From positions 1,299,259 to 1,363,258 of the forward strand of contig CBDCMS010000002.1 in the NCBI GenBank assembly GCA_965219005.1: a stretch of DNA of 64,000 nt, written 5' to 3'. The DNA comes from CAUZIZ01 sp965219005 (lineage in GTDB: Bacteria > Acidobacteriota > UBA6911 > RPQK01 > JAJDTT01). The first letter of the stretch is position 1; each line of letters opens with the position of its first letter. Made by a program: the position numbers and the translations under genes. This document shows positions 42,825 to 51,605 of the stretch, in pieces. The notes under the pieces are model-generated. The model had not been told where the DNA came from. It worked only from the letters and a program-made list of their open reading frames with translations, and ran no database searches.

Positions 42825-43976
42825 GTGAGTGCTTCTACCAGAGATCTGACCCGAAAGATCAAGGCAAAGGCGCGCGAGCTGGGATTCGACGCCGTGGGCG
42901 TTGCTTCTGCTGGCGTGATTCCCGAGGATCGACTCCTCTCCTGGCTGAAAAGCGGGTACCACGGCAAGATGGACTATATGTCCCGCCAGGCCGAAAAGCG
43001 CTTGGATCCTGACAAAGTTCTCCCGGGAGCCCGATCCGTGCTTTGCGTCTTGCTGGACTACTACCATGCCTACGACCTTCCCTACGGCCAGCCTAGCCTG
43101 GGCGTCATCTCTCGATACGCCTCAGGAGACGAATACCACGAGCTCATGCAGGAGAAACTGCGACAACTGTTATCTTGTGTCCGCTCGCTTCTGCCACAGG
43201 TACAAGCCAAGCTCTACGTGGACACGGGTCCCGTGATGGACAAGTACTGGGCCGCTCAGGCAGGTCTGGGTTGGCTCGGCAAACACACCAATCTGCTGGA
43301 CCGGGATCGTGGCTCCTGGTTCTTTCTGGGTGAGATCCTGTTGGACGTTGAATTGGAGTACGACCAGCCCAGTCTTGACTTCTGTGGCTCCTGCACCCGC
43401 TGTATTGATGCCTGTCCTACCGACGCCATCGTCGACCCTTATGTGCTGGACGCCCGGCGCTGCATCTCCTATCTTACGATCGAGCTGCGCGACGATATCC
43501 CAACGGAGTTCCGGGAGCCTATGGGTAACCTGGTATTCGGCTGTGATATTTGCCAGGACGTTTGTCCCTGGAACCGGTTTGCACCCGATTCCAAGGTCGA
43601 AGAGTTCAGGCCGCGTGAGTTGAATCGGCAGCCAGAATTGAAGCGACTCGCGCAGATCACACCAGAGCAGTTTCCCAAGCGATTCAGGAACAGCCCCATC
43701 AAACGAGCCAAGTGGAGGGGATTGATGCGCAACGTCGCCGTTGCAATGGGCAACAGCAAGGATCCCAACCTGGTTCCTGAACTCAGTGATCTTCTCGATT
43801 CGGAGGAGCCCATGGTGCGACGTCACGCCGCCTGGGCACTCGCACAAATTGCCACCTCGGAGGCCCTCGAGAGCCTTAGAATGCGCCTGGAAAGGGAAGA
43901 AGACCCCTCAACTCGCGAGGCTCTAGAAACGCTGCTAATTCGCGTCGCTCCCAGAAGGGTCGAACCTGAGCCCTGA
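42825..43976 (+). CDS. queG: Epoxyqueuosine reductase
   Basis: Performs the last step of queuosine synthesis on tRNA, using cobalamin and two [4Fe-4S] clusters. In 383 residues the proposed general acid is D134 in YVDTGPVMDK. The first cluster motif is C187-x2-C190-x2-C193-x3-C197-P, and the second is CDICQDVCPWN near 245-255 plus an upstream Cys (RRCISYL). The C terminus (about 300-375) carries HEAT-like repeats that bind the tRNA. The start is GTG at 42825. It has no obvious operon partner. Confidence 0.95.
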   Translation: MSASTRDLTRKIKAKARELGFDAVGVASAGVIPEDRLLSWLKSGYHGKMDYMSRQAEKRLDPDKVLPGARSVLCVLLDYYHAYDLPYGQPSLGVISRYASGDEYHELMQEKLRQLLSCVRSLLPQVQAKLYVDTGPVMDKYWAAQAGLGWLGKHTNLLDRDRGSWFFLGEILLDVELEYDQPSLDFCGSCTRCIDACPTDAIVDPYVLDARRCISYLTIELRDDIPTEFREPMGNLVFGCDICQDVCPWNRFAPDSKVEEFRPRELNRQPELKRLAQITPEQFPKRFRNSPIKRAKWRGLMRNVAVAMGNSKDPNLVPELSDLLDSEEPMVRRHAAWALAQIATSEALESLRMRLEREEDPSTREALETLLIRVAPRRVEPEP

Positions 43977-44029
43977 GCAGTTATGTCAGAGCTCAGTTCC
44001 AACCCAGCGGTTCTGACCCCATTCGAGAA

Positions 44030-44092
44030 AGGAAACAGCAAGATCTTGCCGATTCCCAACCCCTCGCTTGCGCTTCAGGCTTCCCTCTCGTC
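44030..44092. repeat. Dispersed repeat, family C copy 2
   Basis: The block beginning GATCTTGCCGATTCCCAACC and ending GCTTGCGCTTCAGGCTTCC is the reverse complement of 16632-16672, almost base for base. A more diverged copy is at about 63630-63676. It fills the gap between queG and a convergent gene. Confidence 0.7.
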
Positions 44093-44109
44093 TTTACAGC
44101 GTGATCCCG

Positions 44110-44598
44110 CTAATTCACTCGCTGGTTCGCGGCCTTGCCTGTTTTTTCTTTGGCCTTTGCAAACTTCTGCTTGAGTTCCTCGAGCCTCTCCCTATTCTCT
44201 TCCTGTGTCTGTGCGTCGATGACCTGCCCGATGAATTCTACGTGCAGAGTCCATGTCTTCTCGATTTGTAGAGTCTCTGGATTGCGAAACCAGCACTCTT
44301 CCCAAAGGCGTTTGTTGTTGTGGTTGAAAGTGACCAGCTGGCCCGGTTGGTACTTCTTTCGCGTCGGGACCACATCGACTTGCATTAGTTCGTCGTCGGG
44401 ATCCAGGGCCTCAAGAATCGCAATGCGCGCGTCGGTGACCTCATTCTCGCAAGCGGGATCGTCGTAGAAGGGAAGATCCGTGTGGAGGACGCGGTAGGGG
44501 ATAAAGGGCAGCTCATCGGTTTCTTCCGGTTTGGGGTCAAATTCTTCAGCAGGAGGCGCTGCTGATTTACTCTTGAACATCTCTTTGAATTTTCCCAT
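44110..44598 (-). CDS. Unidentified soluble acidic protein
   Basis: A 162-residue cytoplasmic protein of unknown function. A short basic start (MGKFKEMFKSKSA) is followed by a Pro/Glu-rich linker and a compact domain (about 30-130: FIPYRVLHTDLPFYDDPACENEV, VVPTRKKYQPGQLVTFNHNN). The C-terminal helix is charged (EENRERLEELKQKFAKAKEK). I chose the ATG at 44598 because AAAGGAG lies 8 bases upstream; the ATG at 44616 has no site. It is divergent from the F1-ATPase operon. Confidence 0.65.
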   Translation of the reverse strand: MGKFKEMFKSKSAAPPAEEFDPKPEETDELPFIPYRVLHTDLPFYDDPACENEVTDARIAILEALDPDDELMQVDVVPTRKKYQPGQLVTFNHNNKRLWEECWFRNPETLQIEKTWTLHVEFIGQVIDAQTQEENRERLEELKQKFAKAKEKTGKAANQRVN

Positions 44599-44914
44599 CG
44601 GAGTAACTCCTTTCATCGACCCCTAGGGCATCACTGGAAGCCCGGTGTCGAGGAAAAATCATACCAGGTACAAGTGCCGCTTGTAACTTTATCTTTGCGA
44701 TGGGCGCAGAGGGAGATTCATTGACGAAATCGAGTGGGTGTGGTCGCTCCAGCAGGGGCCACGACAGTCCTGGCGGACGAGGCAAATGTCCTCCCTCTCT
44801 TCGGCTTGACCTGGGTCTGAAAAACATGCTAGAAAGTACCGTTTCCAAGGTGAGGAAGAATAGGGGTAGGGGTCTCGATGGATCAAGCTCAAAGTAGGAT
44901 TCAAGGCTAGTGGT
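44599..44914. other. Intergenic region upstream of the F1 operon
   Basis: A 316-bp gap between divergent genes that should hold the promoter of the atp operon. I could not identify a convincing -35/-10 pair, gene or shared repeat in it. Confidence 0.4.
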
Positions 44915-45454
44915 ATGACGTCCGCCGCGGCTCGAAAATATGCCCAGGCTCTATTGGAGGTAGCGGTCCCCGAGAAGCAGGAGGATCAGGTCCTGCAAGA
45001 CCTTTCCTCCTTTGGAGAACTGCTTGAGGGTTGCCCCGAACTCACAGAGGTACTCGAGAGTCCCGCGATTCCGATTGCAGTCAAGAGGGAGATTCTGAAA
45101 GAGTTCGGCAGCAGGCTGTCCCTGGCTCCGTTCGTGACCAACTTCATCCTGGTTCTTCTCCAGAACGCGCGGCTCAGGCAGTTCGGCGAGTGCCTCGAAG
45201 CGTATCAGGAAGCTTTGGACGCGAGTCACGGTGTCTTGAGAGCCGAAGTGTTTACATCGAGGAGACTGGACGACGACGTCCGGCAACGTCTAGAGGGTGA
45301 GGTTTCCTCGATGACCGGAAAGCAGGTGAAACTGCAATACCATGAGGACGAATCCCTGATTGGGGGGTTGAAGATCGAAGTGGGATCGAAAGTCTTCGAT
45401 GCTTCAGTCCGGACTCAGTTGGATGACATCCACCGACGTCTCGTGGGTACGTAA
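44915..45454 (+). CDS. atpH: ATP synthase F1 subunit delta
   Basis: Links the top of F1 to the peripheral stalk. The 179-residue product begins with the family pattern AAARKYAQALLEVA. It has LESPAIPIAVKREILKEF and LLQNARLRQFGECLEAYQEALDASHGVLRAEVFTSR in the middle, and ends with DESLIGGLKIEVGSKVFDASVRTQLDDI. It is the first gene of the operon here. The b, c and a subunits are not upstream. Its last codons and stop lie inside an 18-bp tandem repeat. Confidence 0.95.
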   Translation: MTSAAARKYAQALLEVAVPEKQEDQVLQDLSSFGELLEGCPELTEVLESPAIPIAVKREILKEFGSRLSLAPFVTNFILVLLQNARLRQFGECLEAYQEALDASHGVLRAEVFTSRRLDDDVRQRLEGEVSSMTGKQVKLQYHEDESLIGGLKIEVGSKVFDASVRTQLDDIHRRLVGT

Positions 45455-45496
45455 GGACCCGTGGGCACGTAAGGACCCGTGGGCACGTAAGGATTC
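45443..45496. repeat. Three-copy 18-bp tandem repeat at the atpH stop
   Basis: Three units of GTGGGYACGTAAGGACCC occupy 45443-45460, 45461-45478 and 45479-45496, the last diverging in its final three bases. The first unit supplies the last codons and TAA stop of atpH. In this frame every unit carries the TAA. Copy number could vary by slippage without changing the protein, only the atpH-atpA spacing. Confidence 0.85.
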
Positions 45497-45552
45497 ACCC
45501 AGGAATAGCTTCGCGTGAGCCCCAGAGCAGCGCTGGAGGGGATACCAAGAGA

Positions 45553-47073
45553 ATGGCCATTAGAGCTGAAGAGATCAGTCAGATCATCAAGGAACAGATA
45601 AAGGACTACGATGCCGGCGTCGTGGTGAGCGAGGTGGGCACCGTTATCTCGTGCGGCGATGGCATCGCCCGCGTGCATGGGCTCGAGAAGGTGATGGCTC
45701 TGGAACTGATCGAGTTCCCCCACGATGTTTACGGACTGGCGTTCAATCTAGAGGAAGACAATGTCGGAAGCGTCCTTTTCGGAGAGTTCCATCACGTAAA
45801 AGAGGGTGATGTCGTCAAGAGAACCGGGGAAATCATGCAGGTCCCGGCCGGCGAGGCGATGCTGGGTCGTGTTGTGGATGCCCTGGGGCGACCGGTGGAC
45901 GGAAAGGGTCCCATCGACACCAAGGAGTCTTGCCCTATCGAGAGGATCGCTCCTGGTGTGGTCGAGCGTCAGCCAGTCCGTGAACCGCTTCAGACGGGCT
46001 TGAAGGCTATCGATTCAATGATTCCGATCGGGCGTGGACAGAGGGAGTTGATCATTGGTGATCGCCAGACCGGCAAGACTGCCGTCGCTCTCGACACCAT
46101 TATCAACCAGCGAGAATCCGGAGTCGTCTCGATCTACGTGGCGATCGGGCAGAAGCGATCTACCATCGCTCAGGTGGTGAAGACCCTTGAGGAAGAGGGC
46201 GTGATGGACCAGAGCATCGTGGTGGCGGCATCGGCTTCCGACCCCGCGACCATGCAGTATCTGGCCCCCTATGCCGGCTGTGCGATTGGTGAATACTTTC
46301 GTGACAACGGCAAGCACGCCCTGATCATCTATGATGATCTGTCCAAGCACGCTGCTTCTTATCGGGAGATCTCCCTGCTGATGAGGCGGCCGCCGGGGCG
46401 CGAGGCTTTTCCCGGGGACGTTTTCTATCTTCACAGTCGTCTCCTGGAGCGGGCGGCCAAGCTCAGCGAAGACCTGGGTGGGGGAAGCCTTACCGCTCTC
46501 CCCATCATCGAAACCCAGGCTGGCGATGTCTCAGCCTATATTCCCACCAACGTCATTTCCATTACGGACGGCCAGATCTATCTGGAGACCGATCTCTTTC
46601 ACTCCGGAATCCGCCCCGCAATCAGCGTAGGGGTGTCGGTAAGTCGAGTCGGAGGTTCGGCTCAGAGGAAGGCGATGAAGCAGGTGGCAGGTACGCTTCG
46701 CCTGGACTTGGCTCAGTACCGCGAGCTAGCCGCGTTTGCCCAGTTTGGTTCTGACCTCGACGTTGCTTCCCAACGCCAGCTAGCTCGAGGCGTGCGATTA
46801 ACCGAAATCCTGAAGCAGCCCCAGTATCAGCCGGTGCCCGTGGAAAGACAGATCCTGCTTGTTTTCGCCGGCACCCAGGGGCACCTGGACAGTCTCGAAC
46901 TGTCGGAGATGCGTGCATTCGAGCTTGGATTGTATGATTTTGTCGAGGCCAGTCACCCGTCTCTGTTCACAGAGATCCTTGAGAAGAAGTCCCTGGACGA
47001 TGATCTGAAGCAGAGAACTACGGACGTTATCGCCGAGTTCAAAAAGCGTTTCGAAGCAGAAAAGGCCGCATAA
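45553..47073 (+). CDS. atpA: ATP synthase F1 subunit alpha
   Basis: Regulatory nucleotide-binding subunit of the F1 hexamer (506 residues). The Walker A motif is GDRQTGKT (169-176). DALGRPVDGKGPI, LIIYDDLSKHAASYREISLLMRRPPGREAFPGD (Walker B and arginine-finger region) and SVSRVGGSAQRKAMKQVAG are also present. The N-terminal lysine-rich amphipathic helix (AEEISQIIKEQIKDY) binds delta. GGAGGGGA lies upstream of the ATG. Confidence 0.98.
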   Translation: MAIRAEEISQIIKEQIKDYDAGVVVSEVGTVISCGDGIARVHGLEKVMALELIEFPHDVYGLAFNLEEDNVGSVLFGEFHHVKEGDVVKRTGEIMQVPAGEAMLGRVVDALGRPVDGKGPIDTKESCPIERIAPGVVERQPVREPLQTGLKAIDSMIPIGRGQRELIIGDRQTGKTAVALDTIINQRESGVVSIYVAIGQKRSTIAQVVKTLEEEGVMDQSIVVAASASDPATMQYLAPYAGCAIGEYFRDNGKHALIIYDDLSKHAASYREISLLMRRPPGREAFPGDVFYLHSRLLERAAKLSEDLGGGSLTALPIIETQAGDVSAYIPTNVISITDGQIYLETDLFHSGIRPAISVGVSVSRVGGSAQRKAMKQVAGTLRLDLAQYRELAAFAQFGSDLDVASQRQLARGVRLTEILKQPQYQPVPVERQILLVFAGTQGHLDSLELSEMRAFELGLYDFVEASHPSLFTEILEKKSLDDDLKQRTTDVIAEFKKRFEAEKAA

Positions 47074-47082
47074 GCACCTGAC

Positions 47083-47952
47083 ATGCCAGGAAATCTTCTC
47101 CATTTTCGCCGACGCGTTCGGTCGGTAAAGAACATCCAGCAGATCACCAGGGCCATGAAGCTGGTTGCGGCTTCCAAGCTGCGGCGGGCCCAGGATAGGA
47201 TCCTCTCTTCCCGTCCCTATGCCAATAGAATGCTGGCTGTGCTCAATTCTCTGGCAACTCGCGTGGATCCGTCTCATCATCCGCTGTTGGCGAAGCGGGA
47301 TGCTGAGCGTGTGATGTTGCTGGTCATAACGGCGGACCGGGGTCTGTGTGGCTCCTTCAATAGCCACATTCTCAGGGGTGCCATGGAGCACATCGAAAAT
47401 GATGCGACCAACCGAACCCTGAGCCTTACCCTGGTCGGAGGGAAAGCGATCGACTGGTTCAAGTCCCGGCCCTGGCCGATCCGGCATCAGTACCTGAACA
47501 TCATGAGCAGGGTAGAGTTCCGTTACGCCCAGGAGATAGCCCGCAATACTATCGACTACTACTCGGCCAGCGAGTTGGATGCTGTTTACCTGGTCTACAA
47601 TGAGTTCAAGTCCGTCGTGCAGCAGCGGGTAGTGATCGAGCCCCTGCTGCCGATCCGCCGTCTGGAAGCTGCCGAAGAGGATTCTGCCACCGCCGACTAC
47701 ATCTACGAGCAGCCTCCGCAGGAAATGTTCGACACGCTGCTGCCACGTCATGTCGAAACACAAGTCTTTCGAGCCATGCTTGAGTCCGAGGCCGCGGAGC
47801 ACGGAGCCCGGATGACGGCAATGGATGCGGCGACCAGAAATGCGAGTGAGATGATTGAAAGCCTAACCTTGAGCATGAACCGGATTCGGCAGGCTTCTAT
47901 CACCACGGAGATTATTGAAATTGTGAGCGGGGCGGATGCCCTGCAAGGATAG
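47083..47952 (+). CDS. atpG: ATP synthase F1 subunit gamma
   Basis: Central rotor shaft of F1. The 289 residues start RRRVRSVKNIQQITRAMKLVAASKLRRAQD, the N-terminal half of the coiled coil. They continue with LVITADRGLCGSFNSHI and end with the second coil helix (EHGARMTAMDAATRNASEMIESLTLSMNRIRQASITTEIIEIVSGADAL). It starts 9 bases after the atpA stop. Confidence 0.97.
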   Translation: MPGNLLHFRRRVRSVKNIQQITRAMKLVAASKLRRAQDRILSSRPYANRMLAVLNSLATRVDPSHHPLLAKRDAERVMLLVITADRGLCGSFNSHILRGAMEHIENDATNRTLSLTLVGGKAIDWFKSRPWPIRHQYLNIMSRVEFRYAQEIARNTIDYYSASELDAVYLVYNEFKSVVQQRVVIEPLLPIRRLEAAEEDSATADYIYEQPPQEMFDTLLPRHVETQVFRAMLESEAAEHGARMTAMDAATRNASEMIESLTLSMNRIRQASITTEIIEIVSGADALQG

Positions 47953-48002
47953 GGTTCGCGTCCAAAGCGAGACTCGTTGAAGAAAAAGGGAGTGTGACCG
48001 CG

Positions 48003-49427
48003 ATGCCACAAGCCGAAGGTAGGGTGCTGCAGATCATTGGTCCCGTGCTCGATGTCCAGTTCGACTCAGGGCACGTCCCGGCAATCTATAACGCCGTAAC
48101 CGTGAACTCGGAAGGCTTTGATTCCTCGGTTCCCATCAACCTGACCGCAGAGGTCGCTCAGCATCTGGGTGAGGGAGTCGTCAAATGTGTTTCCATGCAG
48201 CCGACGGATGGAGTTGTCCGAGGAATGAAGGCGGTCGACACTGGCGGTCCTATCTCGGTCCCGGTCGGACAGGAGACGTTGGGTCGCGTCCTGAATGTGC
48301 TGGGAGAGGAGGTCGATCGGCTGGGTCCGGTTACGACCAAGATGCGATACCCGATTCATCGGCCGGCTCCCAGTCTGGAAGACCAGAGCACAGAGACCGA
48401 GATGCTCGAGACGGGAATCAAGGTGATCGATCTGATCGAGCCCTATTCCAAAGGGGGCAAGATTGGCCTCTTTGGAGGTGCTGGGGTCGGCAAGACCGTC
48501 ATCATCATGGAGTTGATCAACCGAATCGCAACCCACCATGGAGGCTTTTCGGTGTTTGCAGGAGTGGGTGAACGCACCCGCGAGGGGAACGACCTCTGGT
48601 TGGAGATGAAGGAGTCGGGAGTCATTGACAAGGCGGCTTTGATCTATGGCCAGATGACCGAGCCGCCAGGTGCGCGGCTGCGCGTGGGCTTGACCGGGCT
48701 CACCGTTGCCGAGTATTTCCGGGACGAAGAGGGACAGGATGTTCTGCTGTTTATCGACAACATCTTCCGCTTCACCCAGGCAGGGTCCGAGGTTTCGGCA
48801 CTCTTGGGACGCATGCCGTCGGCAGTTGGGTACCAGCCCAACCTGGCCTCCGAGATGGGAGAGCTACAAGAGCGGATCACCAGTACCAAAAAGGGATCGA
48901 TTACCTCGATCCAGGCGATCTATGTGCCGGCCGATGACTATACAGATCCGGCTCCGGCAACCACCTTCGCCCACCTGGACGCCACCACCAATCTGGATCG
49001 TGCCATCTTCGAGCAGGGAATCTATCCGGCCGTCGACCCCCTCGCCTCCACCAGCAGGATCCTGGATCCTCGGATTATCGGAGACGAGCACTATGGCGTC
49101 GCGCGCACCGTCCAGGGGGTTCTGCAGCGTTACAAGGAGCTTCAGGATATCATCGCGATTCTGGGTATCGATGAGCTTTCCGAAGCCGATAAGCTCGCTG
49201 TTTCGAGAGCCAGAAAGATCCAGAGGTTTCTCTCTCAGCCGTTCTATGTGGCGGAGCAGTTCACCGGTATTCCCGGGGTGTACGTTTCGGTTCAGGAGAC
49301 GATTAGCGGGTTCAAGGCGATCTGCGACGGAGAGTACGATCAACTCCCGGAGCAGGCTTTCTATATGGTTGGAGGCATCGACGAAGTCGTTGAGAAGGCG
49401 AAGCAGTTCGAGGAAGAGGTTGCTTAG
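48003..49427 (+). CDS. atpD: ATP synthase F1 subunit beta
   Basis: Catalytic subunit of F1. Walker A is GGAGVGKT (158-165), followed by GVGERTREGNDLW with the catalytic Glu. VLLFIDNIFRFTQAGSEVSALLGRMPSAVGYQP is the Walker B and DELSEAD-adjacent core. The DELSEED-type loop reads DELSEAD. I chose the ATG at 48003 (474 residues) because AAGGGAG sits 10 bases upstream; the in-frame GTG at 47994 is too close to it. It follows atpG by 50 bases. Confidence 0.98.
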   Translation: MPQAEGRVLQIIGPVLDVQFDSGHVPAIYNAVTVNSEGFDSSVPINLTAEVAQHLGEGVVKCVSMQPTDGVVRGMKAVDTGGPISVPVGQETLGRVLNVLGEEVDRLGPVTTKMRYPIHRPAPSLEDQSTETEMLETGIKVIDLIEPYSKGGKIGLFGGAGVGKTVIIMELINRIATHHGGFSVFAGVGERTREGNDLWLEMKESGVIDKAALIYGQMTEPPGARLRVGLTGLTVAEYFRDEEGQDVLLFIDNIFRFTQAGSEVSALLGRMPSAVGYQPNLASEMGELQERITSTKKGSITSIQAIYVPADDYTDPAPATTFAHLDATTNLDRAIFEQGIYPAVDPLASTSRILDPRIIGDEHYGVARTVQGVLQRYKELQDIIAILGIDELSEADKLAVSRARKIQRFLSQPFYVAEQFTGIPGVYVSVQETISGFKAICDGEYDQLPEQAFYMVGGIDEVVEKAKQFEEEVA

Positions 49428-49470
49428 AATCTGTCTGAACGTTGCTTGGATTGGATGAAACAGGGCTGAG

Positions 49471-49875
49471 ATGATCAAGTTGGAAGTCGTGGTTCCGGAC
49501 GGATTGCTCTTCAGTGGGGAGGTGGATGAGGTGACGCTGCCTGGTGCCGGAGGCTATCTCGGGATTCTGCCCCAGCATGCTCCGCTGCTTTCGGAACTCC
49601 GGGTCGGTATCCTCTCCTATCGGGTGGGAGCGGAGGTTACCGAACTCTTCTGTCGGGCAGGATTTGCTGAAGTACTCGCCGACAAGGTGACCGTCCTGTC
49701 GGAGGCGGCAGAGAGCGCCGATCAGGTCGATGCGGATCAAGCTCGCCAGGATAAGGAGCAAGCGCAACAAGTACTGGCGGCTAACGATCCGGATACCGAC
49801 TACGATGAAGCGATGCTGCTTCTGGAGCAGGCCGAAACGCGTCTGCAGCTGCTTGAGCCCTCGACCCATCTGTGA
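49471..49875 (+). CDS. atpC: ATP synthase F1 subunit epsilon
   Basis: Rotor subunit that can inhibit ATP hydrolysis. The 134-residue protein shows the N-terminal beta-sandwich (VVVPDGLLFSGEVDEVTLPGAGGYLGILPQHAPLLSEL) and a C-terminal two-helix region (ADQVDADQARQDKEQAQQVLAANDPDTDYDEAMLLLEQAETRLQLL). It is last in the operon. The stop codon lies only 5 bases before the MITE-like element. Confidence 0.95.
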   Translation: MIKLEVVVPDGLLFSGEVDEVTLPGAGGYLGILPQHAPLLSELRVGILSYRVGAEVTELFCRAGFAEVLADKVTVLSEAAESADQVDADQARQDKEQAQQVLAANDPDTDYDEAMLLLEQAETRLQLLEPSTHL

Positions 49876-49880
49876 GCCTT

Positions 49881-50151
49881 AGTACACTGGAACGTAAATA
49901 CGGCAACGTTTGTGGCGAGCGCGACGGTGTCGAGGGCGCGAAGCGACGACGAAGCCATACCTTTGCGTATTGCAAGGAGGAGCGACACCATCGGCCCGTC
50001 CCGTCGCCACCCGCAGGGCAGATGGGGGTTGTGGACGATCTCTGCGTTGGTCGTCGTCGAAGATGGCCAAGCATCGTTTTCCTCCTCCTGGCTTGACCTC
50101 GCCTCACAAGCCCCATCTGCAAACGTTGCCGTATTTACCTTCCAGTGTACT
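49881..50151. mobile_element. MITE-like element with 32-bp terminal inverted repeats
   Basis: A 271-bp block bounded by AGTACACTGGAACGTAAATA and twelve further bases at the left (49881-49912), with the reverse complement at the right (50120-50151). There is one mismatch in 32. No open frame inside looks like a protein. A solo right end is at 16701-16732. No clear target duplication is seen, so it may use a short or absent one. It is probably a non-autonomous element whose transposase is elsewhere. Confidence 0.75.
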
Positions 50152-50258
50152 CAGGTTGATCGAGCCCCTCACGCCTCCCGGATTCCCATCCCCCATCGTC
50201 GCATCAGACTGGGCTTGAGAAACCCGGGTTGGGCCACGGTCGCCCCGACACCGGCGGC

Positions 50259-50287
50259 TAGACCCGGTGTGAGAAATTCGGGATAAT
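50259..50287 (+). promoter_or_regulatory. Candidate tRNA-Gln promoter
   Basis: TAGACC (50259-50264) and GATAAT (50282-50287) with a 17-base spacer predict a start near 50294, about 16 bases before the tRNA 5' end. Confidence 0.5.
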
Positions 50288-50309
50288 AGGTGCTGTTGCG
50301 AGCTTGTGG

Positions 50310-50383
50310 TGGGGGATGGTGTAATGGCAACACGCGTGGCTCTGGACCACATGATCGGGGTTCGACTCCCTGTCCCCCAGCCA
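50310..50383 (+). tRNA. tRNA-Gln (anticodon CTG)
   Basis: A full cloverleaf: acceptor TGGGGGA pairs with TCCCCCA, the D stem is GTGT/ACAC, and the anticodon loop CTCTGGA (50340-50346) has CTG at 50342-50344. The T arm has GGGGTTCGACTCCC, the discriminator base is G, and the CCA end is encoded (50381-50383). The anticodon stem has four good pairs and a C-A mismatch at its outer end. Confidence 0.93.
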
Positions 50384-50463
50384 ATCTCAACCCGCTCGGT
50401 GTGAGCTTCAATTCTGTGCGAAGTCCTAGCTACGCTAGGAAGATTGCTTCGAGGAGGCTAAGG

Positions 50464-50973
50464 ATGACGAGAAGACTGACTGTCCTGTTGTTACTCTGTA
50501 CTCATTTCTCTGTGATCGCTTACTCGGCTGACCGAGGGCTTTCGACAATGAAAGCGGCCGGTTTGCCGGTCACCGTCAAGTATGGTCGTCCCGAGCTGGG
50601 TGGGCGCGACATGCTCGGCAGGGCCCAGCAGGGCATGGTGTGGCGGTTGGGTATGAACCAGACAACCACCTTGACTACCGAAGGGCCGCTCATGCTTGGA
50701 GACACAAAGGTAGACACGGGTATCTATTCCTTGCTTGCAGAGTGCACTGGGGAGGACAGCTGGCGTCTGATCGTGAACTCTGTGCCGGAGCTGCGGGGCA
50801 GTAATAGAGATCCTGCAAAAGACGTAGCACTTGTTCCTTTGCAGACGAGCAAGGTTCGCCAGAGTGTCGAGATCCTCACCATTTCCTTGACGCCCACCGG
50901 TGAGACGTCTGGGGAACTTTCAATAGAGTGGGGAAACCGAGCACTCAAAGCGGCGTTCAAAGCCGCTGAATGA
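50464..50973 (+). CDS. DUF2911 family secreted protein
   Basis: A 169-residue exported protein of unknown function. A signal peptide (MTRRLTVLLLLCTHFSVIAYS) is followed by a single DUF2911-like domain. It is recognised by VTVKYGRPELGGRDMLGR, VWRLGMNQTTTLTT, and the strand pattern TGIYSLLAE through SWRLIVNS to ELSIEWGNRALKAAFKA. The ATG at 50464 has CGAGGAGG upstream and is preferred over longer frames that run back into the tRNA. It is convergent with the PEGA protein gene, 4 bases away. Confidence 0.85.
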   Translation: MTRRLTVLLLLCTHFSVIAYSADRGLSTMKAAGLPVTVKYGRPELGGRDMLGRAQQGMVWRLGMNQTTTLTTEGPLMLGDTKVDTGIYSLLAECTGEDSWRLIVNSVPELRGSNRDPAKDVALVPLQTSKVRQSVEILTISLTPTGETSGELSIEWGNRALKAAFKAAE

Positions 50974-50977
50974 GGCC

Positions 50978-51520
50978 TTACTCTCCGGGAAGAAGCTCGA
51001 GCTCAATGTCTAGATGAAGTGTCCGATCGGGCACGACTTCCATCCGTGCGTTGAAGGCACGATAGCCAGGGTATTCGACTCTTAGGTCGTGCTCTCCCTC
51101 GATGACGGAGTAGCTATTCCGTTTGTTGGAAAAAGCTTGTGCGCTTCCGATCACCAGGCCATCGACATAGACCCGAGCCTTCACCGGAACTACCCGAAAG
51201 ATCAAATCCGAGGTATTGGCTCTAATCAGGCCTTTATCGCGGGGGCTGTTCAGGATGATCTGATAGGTGCCCCGGGGGCTGGGAAATAGCCGATCTTCGA
51301 CATTTGTAGGGCAGTAATCAGAATAGTAGCTGGGCGGATGATACACGTAGCTTCGATTGTAGTGCAGCCTGGACACGTAGAGGTCGGGCCGGACGTGGAA
51401 CAGATTACGCTGCGGCAGGAAAAAGTGTCCGCGGTTGGATTTCGACCCTCGGTACTGCTCCCCTCGACCCATGCCGACCAGAAACGCACAAAGGGCAACA
51501 AGCACCAGAAGCTTCCGCAT
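50978..51520 (-). CDS. Secreted PEGA-domain protein
   Basis: A 180-residue protein with a signal peptide (MRKLLVLVALCAFLVGMGRG) and a Tyr/Arg/Asn-rich middle part (about 22-90). A C-terminal PEGA-like beta domain (about 112-178) contains VKARVYVDGLVIGSAQAFSN, VIEGEHDLRVEYPGYRAFN and RTLHLDIELELLPGE. PEGA domains are common in surface or periplasmic proteins and probably mediate structural contacts. The role here is unknown. Confidence 0.8.
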   Translation of the reverse strand: MRKLLVLVALCAFLVGMGRGEQYRGSKSNRGHFFLPQRNLFHVRPDLYVSRLHYNRSYVYHPPSYYSDYCPTNVEDRLFPSPRGTYQIILNSPRDKGLIRANTSDLIFRVVPVKARVYVDGLVIGSAQAFSNKRNSYSVIEGEHDLRVEYPGYRAFNARMEVVPDRTLHLDIELELLPGE

Positions 51521-51535
51521 GGTTTCTCTATTCTA
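51521..51535 (-). promoter_or_regulatory. Candidate near-leaderless promoter of the PEGA gene
   Basis: On the minus strand TAGAAT (51535-51530) is followed by nine bases and the ATG at 51520, so a transcript would begin about 3 bases before the start codon. No clear -35 at normal spacing. Confidence 0.4.
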
Positions 51536-51605
51536 AGTGTTCTAGATGGAGAACGCACGTCAAAGGTTCATTGGGATGGCAGATGGGGGTGTTGGCCTCC
51601 GTTTG

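Noticed and set aside
46798..47802. A 334-codon minus-strand frame opposite atpA/atpG
   Set aside because: It spans two genes with standard F1 signatures on the other strand and has no motif of its own.
49881..50352. Several overlapping small open frames in and around the MITE-like element
   Set aside because: They arise in all frames from GC-rich non-coding sequence and none has a ribosome site or a recognisable domain.
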